Of a stretch of DNA of 64,000 nucleotides, positions 60,354 to 64,000 are shown one piece after another. The notes below the pieces were generated by a model. The model had not been told where the DNA came from, ran no database searches, and was given only the letters and a program-made list of their open reading frames with translations. The stretch is from CAVRIA01 sp963721115 (lineage in GTDB: Bacteria; Desulfobacterota; Binatia; HRBIN30; CADEER01). The position numbers were made by a program, and so were the translations under genes. The stretch spans positions 1,054,001 to 1,118,000 of the forward strand of contig CAVRIA010000006.1 in the NCBI GenBank assembly GCA_963721115.1, written 5' to 3'. How positions within the stretch are numbered: position 1 is the stretch's first letter; each line of letters starts with the position of its first letter.

Positions 60354-61760
60354 ATGAGCGCGGAGATCGTCCTGGAGGTCGTGCGCCTGGGTGTCCGCTT
60401 CGGGGCCACGGTCGCCCTGCGCGAAGTGGATTTGGACCTGCGGCGCGGCGAGGTGCACGCGCTGGTGGGGGAGAACGGGGCGGGAAAGTCCACTCTGATG
60501 CGGGCCGTCGCCGGCGTGGTGAGGCCGCACGAGGGGACGATCCGGCGGCCCTCCGGGACTCGCCTCGCGTGGGTGCCGCAGGAGACGGAGCTGCCGGCGG
60601 ATCTGCGCGTCGGCGAGTGGATCTTCCTCGGCCGCGAGCGCCGCGGCCGCCTCGGCTGGCTGCGCCGGCGCGCCATGCACGAGGAGGCTGGCGCGGCGCT
60701 GCAGGCGGTCGGATGCGACGCGCGGCCGGCGGAACGCCTGGGGGCGCTCGGCGCCACGCAACGCAAGCAGGTGCAGCTGGCGCGCGCGCTGCACGCGGCG
60801 CCCGATCTGCTGCTGCTGGACGAGCCGACCGCCGTGCTCGGCGCCGCCGAAGCGCGGCGCCTGTTCGATTGCGTGCGTTCTCTCAGCGCGGCGGGAACCG
60901 CGGTCCTGTACGTCAGTCATCGCCTCGAGGAGGTGCTGGCGCTGGCCGGACGCGTGACGGTCCTGCGCGACGGCTGCCGCGTGTCGACCGATCCGATCGG
61001 TGCGGTGGACGTCGACACGCTGGTGCGGCGCATGGTGGGACGAGAGATCGCCGTCGTTGCGGGTGGATCGGCACCGCTCGGCGAGCCGGTTCTCCAGCTG
61101 GACGGGCTCGCCGTCGCGCAGGTGCGCGGCCTCTCGCTCACCGTGCGCGAAGGGGAGGTGGTCGGCCTGGCGGGCCTGGTCGGAGCGGGGCGGAGCGAGA
61201 TCCTGGAGGGAGTGATGCGACTGCGCCCGCTGCGGTCCGGCCGCGTGCACTGCCTTCACCGGCCGGCGTTCGTTCCCGAGGACCGGGCTCGAAAGGGCCT
61301 GATCCCCACCCTCGGTCTGCGGGAGAACGTCTTCCTGCCGGTGCCGGCGCGCTGGATCCGCCGGGCGGCGGAGCGGCGCCAGGTGCAGGAGTGGATCCGG
61401 CGCCTCGCCATCCGCGCCGCGGGAACGGAGGCGCGAGTGGATTCCCTGTCGGGGGGCAACCAGCAGAAGGTCCTCCTGGCGCGGGCCCTGCGGCACCGGC
61501 CGCGACTGCTTCTGCTCGACGAGCCGACGGCCGGGGTCGACGTCGGAGCCAAGGCGGAGATCCACGACACCATCCGCCGTCTGGCGGCGGCGGGCACGGC
61601 CGTCCTCCTCGCGTCGAGCGAGCTGCCGGAGCTGCTCGCCTTGTGCGGCCGCATCGTGGCCCTCTACCGCGGCGCCGTCGCGGGCGTCGTCACCCGCCCG
61701 GCCGCCAGCGAGGAGTCGCTCGCCGCCTTGATCACCGGCACGCAGCGGTCGCCGGCATGA
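60354..61760 (+). CDS. Sugar-type ABC transporter ATPase (RbsA/CUT2 family)
   Basis: The 468-residue duplicated ATPase has in domain 1 the Walker A LVGENGAGKSTLMRAV (about 36-51) and Walker B LLLLDEPTAVLG. Its signature loop is LGALGATQRKQVQLARAL rather than LSGGQ, as is common for the first domain of this family. Domain 2 has the degenerate P-loop GLVGAGRSEILEG, LSGGNQQKVLLARAL and LLLLDEPTAGVDVGAK. It energises uptake of a small sugar or polyol by the following permease and binding protein. Stop overlaps the permease ATG. Confidence 0.92.
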   Translation: MSAEIVLEVVRLGVRFGATVALREVDLDLRRGEVHALVGENGAGKSTLMRAVAGVVRPHEGTIRRPSGTRLAWVPQETELPADLRVGEWIFLGRERRGRLGWLRRRAMHEEAGAALQAVGCDARPAERLGALGATQRKQVQLARALHAAPDLLLLDEPTAVLGAAEARRLFDCVRSLSAAGTAVLYVSHRLEEVLALAGRVTVLRDGCRVSTDPIGAVDVDTLVRRMVGREIAVVAGGSAPLGEPVLQLDGLAVAQVRGLSLTVREGEVVGLAGLVGAGRSEILEGVMRLRPLRSGRVHCLHRPAFVPEDRARKGLIPTLGLRENVFLPVPARWIRRAAERRQVQEWIRRLAIRAAGTEARVDSLSGGNQQKVLLARALRHRPRLLLLDEPTAGVDVGAKAEIHDTIRRLAAAGTAVLLASSELPELLALCGRIVALYRGAVAGVVTRPAASEESLAALITGTQRSPA

Positions 61761-62713
61761 GGCTCCGCCTGGTTCCCGGTTGGAGCGCCGCGGCGATCCT
61801 TCTCGCCGAGTTCGCCTTCTTCACCCTCCTGCTGAGCAGCGAGACCGGGGGCCGGCAGACCTTCGCCAACCTGGAGAACGTCGCCCTCATCCTCAAGTAC
61901 TCGAGCATCTACGGCATCGCGGCCATCGGCGCCGCCATGATCATCGGCGCCGGCGGAATCGACCTGGCGCCCGGTGCGGTGATCGCGCTCGCCTCGGTGG
62001 TGACGGGCCACCTCTTCGTCATCGAGGGCTGGCCGGTGTGGGCCGCGGCCGCCGCCGGCCTCGCGGTGGGCTTCGCCAGCGGCGCGGCGGCGGCCGCCCT
62101 GGTCGTCGTGGCGCGGCTGCCTCCCTTCATCGCCACCCTCGGCGTCATGGGCATCGCGCGCGGCACCGGGTTCCTGATCACCGAGGGCCGCTTCTACGAC
62201 CTGTCGCGCTGGCTGTCCGCCGGCACCGCGCCGCTCGGGGTGCCGCTCTCGGCGTGGCCCGGGCTCTTGATGGTCTCGCTCGCCGCCGTCTTCGAGGTCG
62301 TCATGGTGCGCATGGCGATCGGGCGACACGTCCTGGCGACGGGAGGGAACGAGACCGCCGCCCGCTACGCCGGTGTCCGCGTCGACCGGGTGAAAACCTT
62401 CGTCTACGTCGCCGGTGGCGCGCTGGCGGCGCTTTCCGGAGTCGTCCTGGCGGTGGTACAGGGACAGGGAAAGGCGGACTTGGCGACGGGGTACGAGCTC
62501 GACATCATCGCCGCGGCGGTCGTCGGTGGCGCATCGCTCTCCGGCGGCCGCGCCTCGGTCGTCGGCGCCGTCATCGGCGCTCTGATCTTCGGCGTCCTGC
62601 GCAACGCCCTGGCGCAGATTCCCGGCGGCACCTTCGCCGACCGTCTGATCCTCGGCGTCGCGGTGCTGGTCATCGTCGTCATGGATCGACTGGCGACGAG
62701 GGAGTCGAGCTGA
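61757..62713 (+). CDS. ABC transporter permease (RbsC/CUT2 family)
   Basis: The 318-residue membrane protein has about nine spans. BPD_transp_2 hallmarks: GAAMIIGAGGIDLAPGAVIALASVVTGHL (about 58-86), LPPFIATLGVMGIARG, ATGGNETAARYAGVRVDRVKTFVYVAGGALAALSGV and GGASLSGGRASVVGAVIGALIFGVLRNAL. It would act as a homodimer in the inner membrane. Start ATG and stop TGA overlap both neighbours. Confidence 0.93.
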   Translation: MRLRLVPGWSAAAILLAEFAFFTLLLSSETGGRQTFANLENVALILKYSSIYGIAAIGAAMIIGAGGIDLAPGAVIALASVVTGHLFVIEGWPVWAAAAAGLAVGFASGAAAAALVVVARLPPFIATLGVMGIARGTGFLITEGRFYDLSRWLSAGTAPLGVPLSAWPGLLMVSLAAVFEVVMVRMAIGRHVLATGGNETAARYAGVRVDRVKTFVYVAGGALAALSGVVLAVVQGQGKADLATGYELDIIAAAVVGGASLSGGRASVVGAVIGALIFGVLRNALAQIPGGTFADRLILGVAVLVIVVMDRLATRESS

Positions 62714-63690
62714 TGGGCCGCCGCAGCGTTCGGCTCGCGGTCGCGGCGGCAGCGTTGCTGGCGGCGCTGCGCGTCGCCGGTTGCTCCCGCTCCTCGCCCG
62801 ACGCGCCGCGTCCGCTGCGCTTCGCGATCATTCCCAAGGCGCTCCACATCCCCGTCTTCGACTACGCCCGCACGGGTGCCGAGCGGGCGGCGCGGCGCAT
62901 CGGCGGGATCGAGGTCCTGTGGCGCGGCCCGGAGAGCACGGACGAGATTCGCCAGAAGGAGATTCTCGAGTCGTTCATCGCCCAGCACGTCGACGGCATC
63001 GCCATCTCGTGTCTGAACGGTGACCTGCTGACCGACGCCATCGACCGGGCCGTGGACGAGGGGATCCCGGTGGTGACCTGGGACTCGGACGCGCCGAAGA
63101 GCAAGCGCCTGGCCTTCTACGGCGTCAACGACTTCGAGGGCGGCCGCGCCCTGGGAGAGGGGCTGGCCCGGCTGCTCGACGGGCGCGGCAAGGTCGCGAT
63201 CATCACCTCGCTCGGCGCCGACAACCTGCAGAAGCGCCTCGAGGGCGCGCGCGCGGCGCTGGCCGAGTTTCCGGGCATCGAGGTCGTCGAGGTGTTCGAC
63301 GTGCGCGACGACGCGGTGCGCGTCGCCGAGGTCATCGCCTCCGCGTCGCAGCGCTATCCCGACCTCGACGGCTGGCTGTCCGTCGGCGGCTGGCCCGTCT
63401 TCGTGCGCAACGCCCTCGATCCGGTGGACCCCACCCGCACCAAGGTCGTCGCCTTCGACACCATCCCGCCGGCTCCGGATCTCCTGCGCCAGGGCAAGGT
63501 ACAGCTCCTGGTCGGCCAGAAGTACTTCGGCTGGGGCGAGGAGTCGGTGCGGCTGCTCAAGGCGATTCACGACGGCGAGCGGCCGCAGAACGTCTACCAC
63601 TACTCGGGCATCGACGTGGTGACGCGCGACAACCTCGACCAATACCTCGAGCAGTGGAAGAGGTGGGAGGCGGGCGACGGGGGGCCGTGA
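62713..63690 (+). CDS. Sugar/polyol ABC transporter substrate-binding lipoprotein
   Basis: The 325-residue periplasmic binding protein (peripla_BP_4) has a lipoprotein signal with the lipobox VAGC near residue 24. FAIIPKALHIPVFDYARTGAERAA, VLWRGPESTDEIRQKEILESFIAQHVDGIAISCLNGD, VVTWDSDAPKSKRLAFYGVNDFEGG and GKVAIITSLGADNLQKRLEG (each a recognised block) fit autoinducer-2/ribose/rhamnose-type binders. The ligand cannot be told. The start ATG overlaps the permease stop, so it is the last gene of the glpK-linked transporter. Confidence 0.92.
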   Translation: MGRRSVRLAVAAAALLAALRVAGCSRSSPDAPRPLRFAIIPKALHIPVFDYARTGAERAARRIGGIEVLWRGPESTDEIRQKEILESFIAQHVDGIAISCLNGDLLTDAIDRAVDEGIPVVTWDSDAPKSKRLAFYGVNDFEGGRALGEGLARLLDGRGKVAIITSLGADNLQKRLEGARAALAEFPGIEVVEVFDVRDDAVRVAEVIASASQRYPDLDGWLSVGGWPVFVRNALDPVDPTRTKVVAFDTIPPAPDLLRQGKVQLLVGQKYFGWGEESVRLLKAIHDGERPQNVYHYSGIDVVTRDNLDQYLEQWKRWEAGDGGP

Positions 63691-63699
63691 CCTGCCCGT

Positions 63700-64000
63700 T
63701 CAGGGAGGTGGCGTGCGATCGACGTATCGCTGCAGGTCGGCGAGGGCGGCGCTCTCGCCGTCTGCGATGCGCGCCTGCGGAAAAAGCCACCAGTCCTCGC
63801 GCAGGGCGATTTCCTCGCCGGGGGCGATCGTCGTGAGCGGGCCGAGGTTCTCGAGCTCGAGGAATTCGGCGCTCGAGTAGATCTCGACCGTGGCGCCTCC
63901 GTCCGGGTAGTCGCCGGCCGCGTCGTGCGGGAAGCGCTTGAGATAGAGGGTCCCGTCGAGCAGGTAGCCTGCCCACCCCTGCGCCGAATCCACGCCGATC
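63700..64000 (-). CDS. C-terminal part of a DUF4380-like protein (runs off the window)
   Basis: The frame reads IGVDSAQGWAGYLLDGTLYLKRF, then YPDGGATVEIYSSAEFLELENLGPL and GEEIALREDWWLFP. This is the end of DUF4380-type proteins, which have a galactose-mutarotase-like beta-sandwich fold. The visible ATG/GTG near 63993 is internal; the gene begins beyond 64000. It is convergent with the ABC operon with 9 bp between stops. No enzymatic role is known. Confidence 0.65.
   Translation of the reverse strand, partial: IGVDSAQGWAGYLLDGTLYLKRFPHDAAGDYPDGGATVEIYSSAEFLELENLGPLTTIAPGEEIALREDWWLFPQARIADGESAALADLQRYVDRTPPP

Overview
The window is 64 kb of GC-rich chromosomal DNA from a diderm bacterium. 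Several things point to an uncultured deltaproteobacterial-type lineage, for example Candidatus Binatia: the macromolecular-synthesis block, a nearly complete division/cell-wall cluster in classical order, class III-like PHA synthase, a zinc-ribbon gene just before rnpB, and secreted proteins with a Cys-framed dockerin-like EF-hand pair. The lineage is inferred from gene content, because the window has no rRNA.

Layout. 0-3.6 kb is a repeat-rich accessory zone: a membrane-anchored Mrr-type nuclease, two REP-like palindromes, a RAYT (REP-associated transposase) element bounded by 22-bp inverted repeats that ends inside a CBM9-like gene, and an FtsX-type permease fragment. 3.9-6.5 kb is a compact, lower-GC operon, lexA - tcmP - DUF5131, behind a promoter covered by a perfect dyad. 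This looks like an SOS-type cassette of unknown function and is the strongest candidate for an undescribed system here. 6.9-24.3 kb is metabolic and transport genes: a TauE-type exporter, HIT protein, a frameshifted FAD oxidoreductase next to an ECF41-type sigma factor, an amber-interrupted IS110 remnant lying inside a REP-like element, amidohydrolase, F420-type oxidoreductase, alpha/beta hydrolase, PhaC, IMPase, DUF2236 protein and Kup. 24.4-33.9 kb carries tRNA-Phe, gshB, prmA, rsmE, glycerophosphodiesterase, then rpsU-cvpA-dnaG. A small protein resembling only sigma-70 region 4 sits where rpoD is normally found. tRNA(CAU), a zinc-ribbon coiled-coil gene and RNase P RNA follow.

34-39 kb holds a secreted EF-hand protein, a membrane protein, a frameshifted alpha-glucan phosphorylase and an AMP-ligase fragment. 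39.2-53.9 kb is the dcw cluster mraZ-ftsL-ftsI-murF-mraY-murD-ftsW-murG-murC-murB-ftsQ-ftsA-ftsZ, mostly coupled by overlapping stop/start codons. It is headed by a promoter overlapped by three TGGGN boxes spaced as expected for MraZ. rsmH, murE and ddl are absent from it. 54-64 kb has a radical-SAM protein, a small membrane protein, a leaderless coiled-coil gene, two ArsA-type ATPases, glycerol kinase followed by a ribose-type (CUT2) ABC transporter, and the end of a DUF4380-like gene.

Four otherwise conserved genes (FAD oxidoreductase, LLM oxidoreductase, glucan phosphorylase and the essential ftsZ) each carry a one-base frameshift. This suggests residual indel errors in the assembly rather than gene death, at least for ftsZ.
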